64,000 nt of DNA from JAIBAJ01 sp965284645 (GTDB taxonomy: Bacteria; Bacteroidota; Bacteroidia; JAIBAJ01). The notes under the pieces are model-generated. The model saw only the letters and a list, made by a program, of their open reading frames with translations, made no database searches and had not been told where the DNA came from. Each line of letters starts with the position of its first letter. Position 1 is the stretch's first letter. Shown one piece after another: positions 34,002 to 49,000 of this stretch. Location of the stretch: positions 620,001 to 684,000 of the forward strand of contig OZ260106.1 in the NCBI GenBank assembly GCA_965284645.1, read 5' to 3'. The translations under genes were made by a program, and so were the position numbers.

Positions 34002-37000
34002 TTAGTGCTTTACTATTCTTCTTACGTAGCTTTTGTCGTCAACATTTACTTTGACCATATACACTCCATTGCCTAAATGGTTTAGATTATAAGGCCTGTT
34101 AAACGCCCCAACAAGAACCTCATCTTTAGGCTGTATTATCAATTTGCCAAGCATATCAAAAATTTCAATTTTAACTTTTGAAGCATGAGGCAACTGAGCT
34201 GAAATTTCAAATATGCCTTCGGTAGGATTTGGAAGAACTTGCAAGCCTATTTCTACTCCTTCTGGTTCCTCAACGCCCACATGGGTAAATTCTACTGCAG
34301 GGCTCATTCCAGTGCAGCCATTAACATCGGTTACCATTACGGAATAGGTACCACTTACAGGAGCATCATAGGTTGAAAAAGTGGCTCCAGGTATAACATT
34401 TCCATTTGAAAACCATTGATAAGAAGTAAAGCCTGAAGTGGCAATCAACAAATTATTTTGGAAACTAATTTGAGGCTGTGGATGATAAACTGTAACATCC
34501 ATAGGAAAATCTATTAAGGAACTATCAACACAACCATTGTCATCCATCACAATACAGAAATACTGTCCAGATTCAAAAACGGTGATTTGGCTACCTGTTG
34601 GGGTTTGGTTCACATTCCAAAACACCAAATTCAAATTACCTTGGATACTTACAGACAAGGTAACACTTTCACCAAAGCAAAAATCTGTTGGACCATTTGC
34701 CGTAATAACAGGATTCAAAGGAGGATTCACTTGCACATTAAATGGAACTGAACTTCCAGTGCAACCATTTCCTCCAGTCACAGAGACAGAATAAGAACCT
34801 GGTTGATTTACGGTAATACTTTGTCCGGATTGACCATTGTCCCAAATATAGTTTGTAAACCCATTTGATGCCGTTAAAACAACCGATTCCCCATTACACA
34901 AGTTTGAAGCTCCATTGGCTGTAATACTTGGATTAGGCGCTGGCGAAACCGTAACAGTAATATTTGCCGAATTTCCCAAACATCCTTCAGGTGTCATAAC
35001 AGAAACAGAATAGATGCCTGAAAGCGTTACATCTATGGAACTACTTGTTTGTCCATTAGACCACATATAAGAATCAAAAGCCTGAGAAGTAGCTAGATTG
35101 ACTGTTCCACCTTGACAAAAGTTTGTTGGACCATCAGGAACTATTGTCACATTTACAGTATTCGACTGAGACACAACTATTGCATCCGATCCTTGACAAC
35201 CATTTTGATCTGTGACTGTCACCGTATATGTTCCAGGACCATTTGCAGTAATGGATGATGTCGTTGCGCCAGTATTCCATAAATAACTTGAGAAACCTAA
35301 ACCGGCATTTAAAGCCAAACTTCCTAAGGAACAAATTGATGTATCGTTTCCAAGATCAACACTTGGTGGTACACTAACTGTAATGGTAATGGTACCAGTG
35401 TCTGATTGACAACCAAATGAGGTTAAACCTACCACCTGAATTATTCCACTCTGACTAACAAGAATTGATTGGTTGGTTCCAAGGCTTCCATTACTATCAA
35501 ACCATGAATAAGAAACAAAACCAGGTGTCGCGGTTAACATAATATCGGAACCAGAACAAAGACTTGTAGCTCCATTTTGGGAACTAATTGAAATAGACGG
35601 AACCGGGCTTACTTGTGTACTCGCAGTTGTTGAATTTGAACATCCATTTGCATCAGTGTAAGAATATGTTATTGAATTTAATCCTATTACTGCTATACTT
35701 GGATCAAATGTACTTCCAACAATTCCTGATCCAACAAAGGTTCCTCCAACAGGGGAACCCACTAAAACATCTCCTAAAGAGGTTGTACAATAGGTTGGAT
35801 CCAAACCTAAAATTGAAACCGCGGGTAGACTATTTATCTGCGTTGATTGGGTTGAACTTCCTGAACAACCAAAATTATCAATGAAGGTATAGGTAATCGT
35901 TTGTGAACCAGTACCAAGAGTAGAAGGATCAAATACTGTTCCTGTAATTCCAGGTCCAACAAATGTACCTCCTCCAGGTATCCCAGTTAAAGAAATACTT
36001 GAACCACCTTCACATAAAGTTGCTGGTAATCCAGTAAAACTTACAATTGGATTTGAGTTTACAGTTGTCTGAAAAACGGATTGATTCGAACAACCATTTG
36101 CATCTGTGTAAGCATAAACCAATGAGTGCTGACCAATTCCTGCTAATGAGGGAGTAAAGGCATTAGTATTTATCCCAGGTCCTGAGAAGGTTCCTCCTGT
36201 AGGAACGCCTGTAAGGACAACTGCTTGAGTTTGTGACAAACAATAGTTTGAAAGTATACCTAATAAACTAACTGCAGGTAAAGCATTAACCACAACATTC
36301 TGGTTAGCAATACTTGAACAACCACCAGCCCCGTTTACTGTATAGGTTATCATAAACTGACCTGGACCTGCAATTGAAGGATTAAAATCATTTCCAATAA
36401 TACCTTGGCCACTGAATGTCCCTCCTGATGGATTACCTGTCAAAGTAACAATTGCTGCATCTTCACAATAAGTCGCGTTTAACCCACTAATGGTTGCAAT
36501 AGGACTAGCATTCACTATAACAGTTTGTGAATCAACATTTGAACATCCATTTACATCCGTAAATGAATAGGTTACAATATGTGTTCCTTGACCTGCAAAC
36601 AAAGGATTAAATGTTGTTCCTGTTACCCCTGGTCCATCAAATACTCCACCAACTGGAGTTCCACTCAACCCAAAAGAAGGCGAGGAAGTACAGTAAGGTC
36701 CACCAAGTGCAACCATAGAAACCGTTGGTATTCCTAACACGGTTGTTGTTTTTGAATCCGTGTTTCGGCATCCATTGGAATCCGTGAAAGTGAATATAAC
36801 TGTGTGAGTGCCTACCCCTGCAACCATAGGATCAAAGGCCCCTCCATTTACACCAATTCCAAAAAACGCTCCTCCGAAACCCGATGGGAAACCAAAAATG
36901 GAATCTGGAGCCGCATTCAAACAATAAGCTAAATCCAAACCTTGAAGTTCTACAACAGGCAATGCATTAACTGTAATGGTCTGATTTGCAATTCCGCTGC

Positions 37001-40000
37001 AACCATTTGCGTCAGTGAAGGTATATACCAAAGTATGTACCCCTGAGCCTGCAACTGACGGGTCAAATGTACCTGCTGTCACTCCCGGACCAGAATAAAC
37101 ACCTCCTGTTGGCAAACCTCCAGACAATACAAGGGCTTGGTCGTTTACACAAAGTGGGTTCAAGCTCGCAAAACTTATTACTGGATTAGCATTAATCGTA
37201 GTTTGTTGTACTGAACTCGCCGTACAGCCATTCACATCGGTAAAGGTGTAGGTCACCGAAACCTGACCCGCTGTGGTTAAACTTGGATCAAAGTTATTTC
37301 CTACCACTCCCAATCCTGCAAAACTACCTCCTGAAGGTGTTCCAACCAAACTACTGATGGTAGCGCCTTGACAATAGCTGGAGGCTAATCCAGTAAACGA
37401 AACAAGCGGCAAGGCATTGATTACAACCGTAGCATTAGCCGAAACAGAACTACATCCACTTACCGCTGGAACTGTATAAGTTATCGTGTAGGTTCCTGCA
37501 ATGCTGGTCGAAGGATTGATCGTTCCTGTCGTTCCATTAATGGATAGGCCTGTGGGAACAGATGCAAAGGTTCCACCAGCATTGCCTGTAATTAATGGAT
37601 TCTGGCCAATAAGTTCACTCGTACAATATGGTCCGTTATAGCTAATCGTAGCTGTTGGTGCGGCATTAACCGTTACCGAGGTGGTTGCCGTTACCGCTCC
37701 GCAGCCTGCGCTTGCAGCAATGGTATAAGTTACCGTATAGGTGCCAGGAGTGCTTGTTGTTGGATCGATATCGCCGGTATTGGCATCTAGGGTCAGTCCC
37801 GAAGTTGAACTGTAGCTGCCACCTGTTGTGCCTGTCAAGGTCACCGAACCTGTTGTACCGTTCGTACAGAAAGGTGTTCCGCTATAACTAATCGAGGCAG
37901 TTGGCTGAGCTGTAATGGTTACACTGGCCGTAGTGCTAATCGAGGCACATCCGCCTGCTGCTGCTACAGTATAGGTAACAGTGTAGGTACCTGGTGTGCT
38001 GCTCGATGGGATAATGGCGCCTGTATTGGCATCTAGCGTTAATCCTGCGGTTGAGCTGTAGCTGCCACCCGATGTACCCGTTAAAGTTGGGTTCTGTGCA
38101 GCAGTAGTGCCTGTGCAGAATGGAGTAGCATAGCTAATCGTAGCTGTGGGTGCGGTATTAACCGTTACCGATGTGGTTGCCGTTACCGCTCCGCAGCCTG
38201 CGCTTGCTGCAATGGTATAAGTTACCGTGTAGGTGCCAGGAGTGCTTGTCGTTGGATCGATATCGCCGGTGTTGGCATCTAGGGTCAGTCCCGAAGTAGA
38301 ACTATAGCTGCCACCTGTTGTGCCTGTCAAGGTCACTGAACCTGTTGTTCCGTTCGTACAGAAAGGTGTTCCGCTATAACTAATCGATGCTGTTGGCTGA
38401 GCTGTAATGGTTACACTCGCCGTAGTGCTGATGGATGCACATCCGCCTGCTGCTGCTACAGTATATGTAACCGTGTAGGTGCCTGGTGTGCTGCTCGATG
38501 GGATAATGGCGCCTGTATTGGCATCTAGCGTTAATCCTGCGGTTGAGCTGTAGCTGCCACCCGATGTACCCGTTAAAGTTGGGTTCTGTGCAGCAGTGGT
38601 GCCTGTGCAGAATGGAGTAGCATAGCTGATTGTGGCTGTTGGTGAGGTATTAACCGTTACCGATGTGGTTGCTGTTACCGCTCCGCAGCCTGCGCTTGCA
38701 GCAATGGTATAAGTTACCGTATAGGTGCCAGGAGTGCTTGTCGTTGGATCGATATCGCCGGTATTGGCATCTAGACTCAGTCCCGAAGTAGAACTATAGC
38801 TACCACCTGTTGTGCCTGTCAAGGTCACTGAACCTGTTGTTCCGTTCGTACAGAAAGGTGTTCCGCTATAACTAATCGATGCTGTTGGCTGAGCTGTAAT
38901 GGTTACACTCGCCGTAGTGCTGATGGATGCACATCCGCCTGCTGCTGCTACAGTATAAGTAACCGTGTATGTACCTGGTGTGCTGCTCGATGGAATGATA
39001 GCGCCTGTATTGGCATCTAACGTTAATCCTGCTGTTGAGCTGTAGCTGCCACCCGATGTACCCGTTAAAGTTGGGTTCTGTGCAGCAGTGGTGCTTGTGC
39101 AGAATGGTGTAGCATAGCTAATCGTAGCTGTTGGCTCTGCTGTGATGGTGATGCTGGTTGTAGCTGTTACCGCTCCGCAGCCTGCGCTTGCTGCAATGGT
39201 ATAAGTTACCGTATAGGTGCCAGGAGTGCTTGTTGTTGGATCGATATCGCCGGTATTGGCATCTAGGGTCAGTCCCGAAGTAGAACTGTAGCTGCCACCT
39301 GTTGTGCCTGTCAAGGTCACTGAACCTGTTGTTCCGTTCGTACAGAAAGGTGTTCCACTATAGCTAATCGAGGCAGTTGGCTGAGCTGTAATGGTTACAC
39401 TCGCCGTAGTGCTAATCGAGGCACATCCGCCTGCTGCTGCTACAGTATAAGTAACAGTGTAGGTACCTGGTGTGCTGCTCGATGGAATGATAGCGCCTGT
39501 ATTGGCATCTAGCGTTAATCCTGCGGTTGAGCTGTAGCTGCCGCCCGAAGTACCCGTTAAAGTTGGGTTCTGTGCTGCAGTAGTGCCTGTGCAGAATGGT
39601 GTAGCATAGCTAATCGTGGCTGTTGGCTCTGCAGTGATGGTGATGCTGGTTGTTGCCGTTACCGCTCCGCAGCCCGCGCTTGCTGCAATGGTATAAGTTA
39701 CCGTGTAGGTGCCAGGGGTGCTTGTTGTTGGATCGATATCGCCGGTATTGGCATCTAGGGTCAGTCCCGAAGTTGAACTGTAGCTGCCACCTGTTGTGCC
39801 TGTCAAGGTCACTGAACCTGTTGTTCCGTTCGTACAGAAAGGTGTTCCGCTATAACTAATCGAGGCAGTTGGCTGAGCTGTAATGGTTACACTGGCTGTG
39901 GTGCTAATCGAGGCACATCCGCCTGCTGCTGCTACAGTATAAGTAACAGTGTAGGTACCTGGTGTGCTGCTCGATGGAATGATAGCGCCTGTATTGGCAT

Positions 40001-43000
40001 CTAGCGTTAATCCTGCGGTTGAGCTGTAGCTGCCGCCCGAAGTACCCGTTAAAGTTGGGTTCTGTGCTGCAGTAGTGCCTGTGCAGAATGGTGTAGCATA
40101 GCTAATCGTAGCTGTTGGCTCTGCTGTGATGGTGATGCTGGTTGTAGCCGTTACTGCTCCGCAGCCTGCGCTTGCAGCAATGGTATAAGTTACCGTATAG
40201 GTGCCAGGAGTGCTTGTTGTTGGATCGATATCGCCGGTATTGGCATCTAGGGTCAGTCCCGAAGTTGAACTATAGCTGCCACCTGTTGTGCCTGTCAAGG
40301 TCACCGAACCTGTTGTTCCGTTCGTACAGAAAGGTGTTCCGCTATAACTAATCGATGCTGTTGGCTGAGCTGTAATGGTTACACTCGCCGTAGTGCTAAT
40401 CGAGGCACATCCGCCTGCTGCTGCTACAGTATAAGTAACCGTGTAGGTACCTGGTGTGCTGCTCGATGGGATAATGGCGCCTGTATTGGCATCTAGCGTT
40501 AATCCTGCTGTTGAGCTGTAGCTGCCGCCCGATGTACCCGTTAAAGTTGGGTTCTGTGCTGCAGTAGTGCCTGTGCAGAATGGAGTAGCATAGCTAATCG
40601 TAGCTGTGGGTGCGGTATTAACCGTTACCGAGGTGGTTGCCGTTACCGCTCCGCAGCCTGTGCTTGCAGCAATGGTATATGTTACCGTATAGGTGCCAGG
40701 AGTGCTTGTTGTTGGATCGATATCACCGGTGTTGGCATCTAGGGTCAGTCCCGAAGTTGAACTGTAGCTGCCACCTGTTGTGCCTGTCAAGGTCACCGAA
40801 CCTGTTGTTCCGTTTGTACAGAAAGGTGTTCCGCTATAATTAATCGAGGCTGTTGGCTGAGCTGTAATGGTTACACTAGCTGTGGTGCTAATCGAGGCAC
40901 ATCCGCCTGCTGCTGCTACAGTATAAGTAACCGTGTAGGTACCTGGTGTGCTGCTCGATGGAATGATAGCGCCTGTATTGGCATCTAGCGTTAATCCTGC
41001 GGTTGAGCTGTAGCTGCCGCCCGAAGTACCCGTTAAAGTTGGGTTCTGTGCTGCAGTAGTGCCTGTGCAGAATGGTGTAGCATAGCTAATCGTGGCTGTT
41101 GGCTCTGCAGTGATGGTGATGCTGGTTGTTGCCGTTACCGCTCCGCAGCCTGCGCTTGCTGCAATGGTATAAGTTACCGTGTAGGTGCCAGGGGTGCTTG
41201 TTGTTGGATCGATATCGCCGGTATTGGCATCTAGGGTCAGTCCCGAAGTTGAACTGTAGCTGCCACCTGTTGTGCCTGTCAAGGTCACTGAACCTGTTGT
41301 TCCGTTCGTACAGAAAGGTGTTCCGCTATAACTAATCGATGCTGTTGGCTGAGCTGTAATGGTTACACTCGCCGTAGTGCTAATCGAGGCACATCCGCCT
41401 GCTGCTGCTACAGTATAAGTAACAGTGTAGGTACCTGGTGTGCTGCTCGATGGAATGATAGCGCCTGTATTGGCATCTAGCGTTAATCCTGCGGTTGAGC
41501 TGTAGCTGCCGCCCGAAGTACCCGTTAAAGTTGGGTTCTGTGCTGCAGTAGTGCCTGTGCAGAATGGTGTAGCATAGCTAATCGTGGCTGTTGGCTCTGC
41601 AGTGATGGTGATGCTGGTTGTTGCCGTTACCGCTCCGCAGCCCGCGCTTGCTGCAATGGTATAAGTTACCGTGTAGGTGCCAGGGGTGCTTGTTGTTGGA
41701 TCGATATCGCCGGTATTGGCATCTAGGGTCAGTCCCGAAGTTGAACTGTAGCTGCCACCTGTTGTGCCTGTCAAGGTCACTGAACCTGTTGTTCCGTTCG
41801 TACAGAAAGGTGTTCCGCTATAACTAATCGAGGCAGTTGGCTGAGCTGTAATGGTTACACTGGCTGTGGTGCTAATCGAGGCACATCCGCCTGCTGCTGC
41901 TACAGTATAAGTAACAGTGTAGGTACCTGGTGTGCTGCTCGATGGAATGATAGCGCCTGTATTGGCATCTAGCGTTAATCCTGCGGTTGAGCTGTAGCTG
42001 CCGCCCGAAGTACCCGTTAAAGTTGGGTTCTGTGCTGCAGTAGTGCCTGTGCAGAATGGTGTAGCATAGCTAATCGTAGCTGTTGGCTCTGCTGTGATGG
42101 TGATGCTGGTTGTAGCCGTTACTGCTCCGCAGCCTGCGCTTGCAGCAATGGTATAAGTTACCGTATAGGTGCCAGGAGTGCTTGTTGTTGGATCGATATC
42201 GCCGGTATTGGCATCTAGGGTCAGTCCCGAAGTTGAACTATAGCTGCCACCTGTTGTGCCTGTCAAGGTCACCGAACCTGTTGTTCCGTTCGTACAGAAA
42301 GGTGTTCCGCTATAACTAATCGATGCTGTTGGCTGAGCTGTAATGGTTACACTCGCCGTAGTGCTAATCGAGGCACATCCGCCTGCTGCTGCTACAGTAT
42401 AAGTAACCGTGTAGGTACCTGGTGTGCTGCTCGATGGGATAATGGCGCCTGTATTGGCATCTAGCGTTAATCCTGCTGTTGAGCTGTAGCTGCCACCCGA
42501 TGTACCCGTTAAAGTTGGGTTCTGTGCAGCAGTGGTGCCTGTGCAGAATGGAGTAGCATAGCTAATCGTAGCTGTTGGCTCTGCTGTGATGGTGATGCTG
42601 GTTGTAGCTGTTACCGCTCCGCAGCCTGCGCTTGCAGCAATGGTATAAGTTACCGTATAGGTGCCAGGAGTGCTTGTTGTTGGATCGATATCGCCGGTAT
42701 TGGCATCTAGGGTCAGTCCCGAAGTAGAACTATAGCTGCCACCTGTTGTGCCTGTCAAGGTCACTGAACCTGTTGTTCCGTTCGTACAGAAAGGTGTTCC
42801 GCTATAACTAATCGATGCTGTTGGCTGAGCTGTAATGGTTACACTCGCCGTAGTGCTAATCGAGGCACATCCGCCTGCTGCTGCTACAGTATAAGTAACC
42901 GTGTAGGTACCTGGTGTGCTGCTCGATGGGATAATGGCGCCTGTATTGGCATCTAGCGTTAATCCTGCTGTTGAGCTGTAGCTGCCACCCGATGTACCCG

Positions 43001-46000
43001 TTAAAGTTGGGTTCTGTGCAGCAGTGGTGCCTGTGCAGAATGGAGTAGCATAGCTGATTGTTGCTGTAGGTGCTGTATTAACCGTTACCGATGTGGTTGC
43101 TGTGACCGCTCCGCAGCCTGTGCTTGCAGCAATGGTATATGTTACCGTGTAGGTGCCGGGGGTGCTTGTCGTTGGATCGATATCGCCGGTGTTGGCATCT
43201 AGGGTCAGTCCCGAAGTTGAACTGTAGCTGCCACCTGTTGTGCCTGTCAAGGTCACTGAACCTGTTGTTCCGTTCGTACAGAAAGGTGTTCCGCTATAAC
43301 TAATCGATGCTGTTGGCTGAGCTGTAATGGTTACACTCGCCGTAGTGCTAATCGAGGCACATCCGCCTGCTGCTGCTACAGTATAAGTAACAGTGTAGGT
43401 GCTTGGTGTGCTGCTAGATGGGATAATGGCGCCTGTATTAGCATCTAGCGTTAATCCTGCTGTTGAGCTGTAGCTGCCGCCCGATGTACCCGTTAAAGTT
43501 GGGTTCTGTGCAGCAGTAGTGCCTGTGCAGAATGGAGTAGCATAGCTAATCGTAGCTGTTGGCTCTGCTGTGATGGTGATGCTGGTTGTTGCCGTTACCG
43601 CTCCGCAGCCTGCGCTTGCTGCAATGGTATAAGTTACCGTGTAGGTGCCGGGGGTGCTTGTCGTTGGATTGATATCGCCGGTATTGGCATCTAGGGTCAG
43701 TCCCGAAGTAGAACTGTAGCTGCCACCTGTTGTGCCTGTCAAGGTCACTGAACCTGTTGTTCCGTTCGTACAGAAAGGTGTTCCGCTATAACTAATCGAT
43801 GCTGTTGGCTGAGCTGTAATGGTTACACTCGCCGTAGTGCTAATCGAGGCACATCCGCCTGCTGCTGCTACAGTATAAGTAACCGTGTAGGTACCTGGTG
43901 TGCTGCTCGATGGAATGATAGCGCCTGTATTGGCATCTAGCGTTAATCCTGCGGTTGAGCTGTAGCTGCCGCCCGATGTACCCGTTAAAGTTGGGTTCTG
44001 TGCAGCAGTGGTGCCTGTGCAGAATGGTGTAGCATAGCTAATCGTAGCTGTTGGCTCTGCTGTGATGGTGATGCTGGTTGTTGCCGTTACCGCTCCGCAG
44101 CCTGCGCTTGCTGCAATGGTATAAGTTACCGTGTAGGTGCCGGGGGTGCTTGTCGTTGGATTGATATCGCCGGTATTGGCATCTAGGGTCAGTCCCGAAG
44201 TAGAACTGTAGCTGCCACCTGTTGTGCCTGTCAAGGTCACTGAACCTGTTGTTCCGTTCGTACAGAAAGGTGTTCCGCTATAACTAATCGATGCTGTTGG
44301 CTGAGCTGTAATGGTTACACTCGCCGTAGTGCTAATCGAGGCACATCCGCCTGCTGCTGCTACAGTATAAGTAACCGTGTAGGTACCTGGTGTGCTGCTC
44401 GATGGAATGATAGCGCCTGTATTGGCATCTAGCGTTAATCCTGCGGTTGAGCTGTAGCTGCCACCCGATGTACCCGTTAAAGTTGGGTTCTGTGCAGCAG
44501 TAGTGCCTGTGCAGAATGGAGTAGCATAGCTAATCGTAGCTGTTGGTGCTGCTGTGATGGTTACAGTTTGGGAAGAGTTGGCTGTACAACCATTAATATC
44601 CAAATAGGAGTAGGTAATTGTATTTGTTCCACTTGTTCCCGAACTTGGAATAAAATTGGCTGTTCCGTTGGCATTGTCAATTATTCCACCTTCTTGACTT
44701 GTGAACGTACCAATTGGGGCAATATTTCCAGTTAAAACAATAGGTCCATTATCATTTGAGCAATAAGGACCACTAAGACCAGAAAAGCTAAGTGTTGGAA
44801 CCGAAACAACATTTACACTTTGCGAGGAAGAGTTGGTGCAACCATTTGCATCTGTAATTTGACATGAAATTGTATTTGAACCAATAGTGGCAATATTTGG
44901 AAAAAAAGTGCTACCGGACACTCCATTTCCGGAAAATGTTACAGTTGCTGAAGGGTAATTAATAACTGGCGAAAGGATAACTCCACTTGTTTGGTTTGAA
45001 CAATATGGACCATTTAAACCTGAGAAACTAGCATCTGGAATATCTATTACTTGTACAGTCTGATGTGCGCTATCGACACAGGTTGTGGCAGGGTCTGTAT
45101 AAATATAGGTTAAGGTATATGGACCACCCAATCCGGCCAATGCTGGATCAAATGAACTTGGTTGAACAACTCCAATTCCTGAAAACTGTCCACCAGAAGG
45201 GAAACCAGAAAGGGCTACCAATCCATTATTAATACAATAATTCCCACTTAAGGTATTGAATGCTACAGTTGGTAAGGCATACACTGTTACTTGAACGGTT
45301 CCTGTTCCTCCGCAGCCATTGGGATCAGAATAAGTATAGGTTATCGTATGAGAACCAGAGCCTGCAGAAGATGGAATAAATGTAGAACCAGAAACACCTG
45401 GACCAGAAAAGGATCCACCAGTTGGGAAACCAATTAAATTTACGTTCCCATTATCGCTGACACAATAGCTTGAAGCAGGGCCTGATAGGGAAACGAAAGG
45501 CAATCCATTCGAAACCACTTGCTGTGAAGTGCTATTTGTACAACTATTCGCATCTGTATAAGTGTAGGTAATGGTGTGTGAACCAACTGTAGTTAAGGAA
45601 GGTGTATAGGTGTCTCCAATAATTCCCAAACCAGAAAAAACACCACCAGTAGGAGAACCAACAAGCGTAACAGGGGTGCTTTGACTTACACAATAATCAT
45701 TTGCTAATCCAGAAAAACTTACAATTGGAGGATCATGAACAATTATAGAAAAATCCGTTGAAGTTGGGCAAGAGCCATTTGTAGTATAGGTTACCTGAAA
45801 AGGTGTTTCGGTTACCGAAGTTAGTAAATCAATTTCACCAGAAGAGGCTGTTAGGGCTAAACCAGCCGGACTAGCCGTAAAAACTCCTCCTGTTAATCCT
45901 GTGATTTGAGGCAAAGGATTGGTTCCAAGATTGGAGCAGAAACTGGAAGAAGAGTAAGTAAAAGAAGAATTATCTGGGGCAAGGATGTCGATTGAAACAG

Positions 46001-49000
46001 TTGAAGTATCAGGACAAGTCCCATTCGTAATATATTCAATTGTATAGGTATTTGGAGCGCTTGTAGCAAGTGTAATGGTCCCATCAGAAACATTAAAATC
46101 CAAACCAGTTGGTGAGGATGAAAAATCTCCACCAGATAAACCTGTAACTGTTGGGGTAACTGAACCACCACCATTTACACAATATGAACCAGCGCTATAA
46201 GAAAAACTTGGATTATCCGATTGAGTTATTGATACAAGAACAGAACTTGTATTTGGACAAGAACCATTTGTTGTATAAGATACTGTATATGGACCACCAG
46301 GCAAACTTGATGCTAAAGAAATCATGCCTGTTGAAGCATTCAGGAATAAGCCATTTGAACCAGCGAATGTACCTCCTGAAAGTCCAGTAATAACAGGAGT
46401 TGGGTTTGTTAAATTTGAGCAATAACTAGAAGCATCATAAGAAAAACTTGGATCATCCAAAATGCCAATGGTCACAGTAGCAGACCCCGTTATAGCAGTT
46501 ACGCAATTAGGCAATGTTTGATATGCAACAGAAACTAAATCATACGTATATGAGGTTGCAACGGCTGTGCTTACAGGTAGATCAATTGATGAATTGGCTA
46601 ATATGCCTATAGTTTGAGTAGTACCACCATTAATTGTATAAGCAACATTTACATCAATCGAACTGGTATTGCTTATGGTGATATTTGGCGAACTTGCATT
46701 TTGACAAACTGTCGTAGTTCCCGAGATTTGTACAGTTGGCGTTGGCTGAACTATAATGGTGCTAGATCCAGTTATTGGAGTGGCACAAGTTGGCGCTGTT
46801 TGGTATCCTATTGAGGAAAGAGCATACAAATTGGAGATAGGTAAGGCTGTTGAAATTGGTATGTTCTGAGAGGCACTGCCAATAATACTAAGCGTTGATA
46901 TTGAACCTCCATTAATGGTATACGAAATTGTAGCAGGAAGAGGGCTATTATTCGAAATGTTTAAAATGGGAGAAGGATCTCCTTGGCACACGGTTGCTGT
47001 GCCAGAAATTGTAGCATTGGGAGTTGGCCGAACCGTAATGGTGGCAGATCCACTGCCCAAAGTGGCACAATTTGGCAACCCAGGGTACTCAATTATTGAA
47101 AGTGTGTAGGTAGTAGTTCCTGCCGTCGCAGTTGAAATAGGAAAATTCACACTAGAACTTGCACCGATATTAACCGTTTGAGATGTTTGAGCATTAATAG
47201 TATAATCAACTATAACAGGCAAGTTGGTTGAATTAGAAATTGTAATATTAGGATTTGGATCACCTTGACAAACTGTCGTTGTTCCCGAAATAGAAACATT
47301 GGGCGTTGGGAGTACTGTTACTGTTGCGGATCCAACCACTGGACTTGTACAGCTTGGGTTACTTTGATAAGCCACACTCACCATTGAATAAATGTACGTT
47401 CCAGGTGAACTTGTTGAAGCAGAGACTGTATTTGTTGAATTAGCCGCAACATTAACCGATTGAACTGAGCCTCCATTAATGGTATAGTTTACAATTATTG
47501 GTAAACTCATAGGATTAATAAAGGTAACAATTGAGGATGGGTAACCTTCACAATTACTATTTGTTCCTGCAATAGAAGCAGTTGGTGTAGGTAGAACCGT
47601 TATTGATGCTGATCCTGAAGCAGGTGATGTACAAGAAGGAATAAACTGATAAGAAACATCTACAAGAGAATAGGTTGTTGTTCCCGGAGTAACTGTAGAA
47701 TGAGCAATTGTTGAGGATGAATTTGCTGCAGGATTAATTGTTTGGGATAAAACCCCGTCAATAAGGTACGTGGCTCCAATTGGCAAACTTCCCGTATTGG
47801 TAAAAGTTATTAAAGGAAAAGGATCATTCAAGCAAACCGTATTCGTTCCGCTAATACTTATAGTAGGAACAGGTCTAACTGTAATGGTTGCACTACCTGA
47901 TACCGAAGTAACACATGTTGGGGTAGATTGGTAAACTACACTCGTTAGATTGTAGGCAAAGGTACCTGCTACATTGGTAGGCGCATTTACTGTACTAACA
48001 GAGCTTCCGTTTACATTAATTGTTTGAGCACTTCCACCATTAATATTATAACTTATAGTAACGGGAAGTGCACTTGTATTAGTGAAAGTTATTGTTGGGG
48101 AGGGATCATTTATACAAACGGTAGCCGTCCCGCTCACACTAACAGTTGGTGTTGGTCTTACTATGATTGTCGCAGTACCGCTAATGGAAGTTGCACAATT
48201 AGGACTAGTTTGGTAAGAAACACTTGTTAAGTTATAGTTGAAGGTTCCGGCAACGTTGGTTGGAGCAGCGACGGTAGCCGTTGAACTAGCATTCACATTA
48301 ACCGTTTGGTTGGTACCTCCGTTTATATTGAAAGAAATCGTTACTGCCGAACTACTTGTATTTGTAAAGGTTACGTTTGGTTGAGAACCATTTTGACAAA
48401 CCGTAGTTCCTCCACTTATAGAAACGGTTGGCGTTGGCCTTACCGTTACAGTTGCGCTTCCACTAATTACGGCACTGCAGGTTGGACTAGTTTGATAATT
48501 TGCTCCAGTTAGCGAATATGTAAAGTTACCTGCAGAAGCTGTAGAAACCGAAACAGTTGCCGAACCACTAGCCGCAATATTTATCGTTTGGCTAGATCCG
48601 CTGTTTACATTATAGGTAGCCGTTATAGCTAAATTGGTATTGTTGGTAAAGGTGATGTTGGGTGAACTTGCATTTTGGCAAACGCTTGTTGTCCCGCTTA
48701 TAGAAACAGATGGCACTGGCCGAACCGTAACCGTTACGATGTTGGTCAAAACGGAGGCAGCTCCGCCACAAGTGGAAGCCCTTCTTCTGTATTGCCTTGT
48801 CACAGTCAAACCAGCAGGAGGGTCATACGTGGCAGAAGTAGCACCACTTATATCTGCCCAGGTTCCACCCGAATTATCACTAAATTGCCATTGATAATTA
48901 ACCCATGCCGATCCAGCCACAGAACCAAAAGCACTTGGATCTCCTCCATTGCAAATGGTTTGATCACCAGAAATTGAACCTGCATTTATGGATTGATAAT

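Noticed and set aside
37685..41827. Plus-strand frames of 68-69 codons recurring at multiples of 492 bases
   Set aside because: They are the reverse-strand reading of the tandem array, repeat only because the array repeats, and have no family match.
37660..44548. Regular repeats as a CRISPR array
   Set aside because: The unit is 492 bp, repeats are contiguous without unique spacers, and the array is one open frame; no cas genes.
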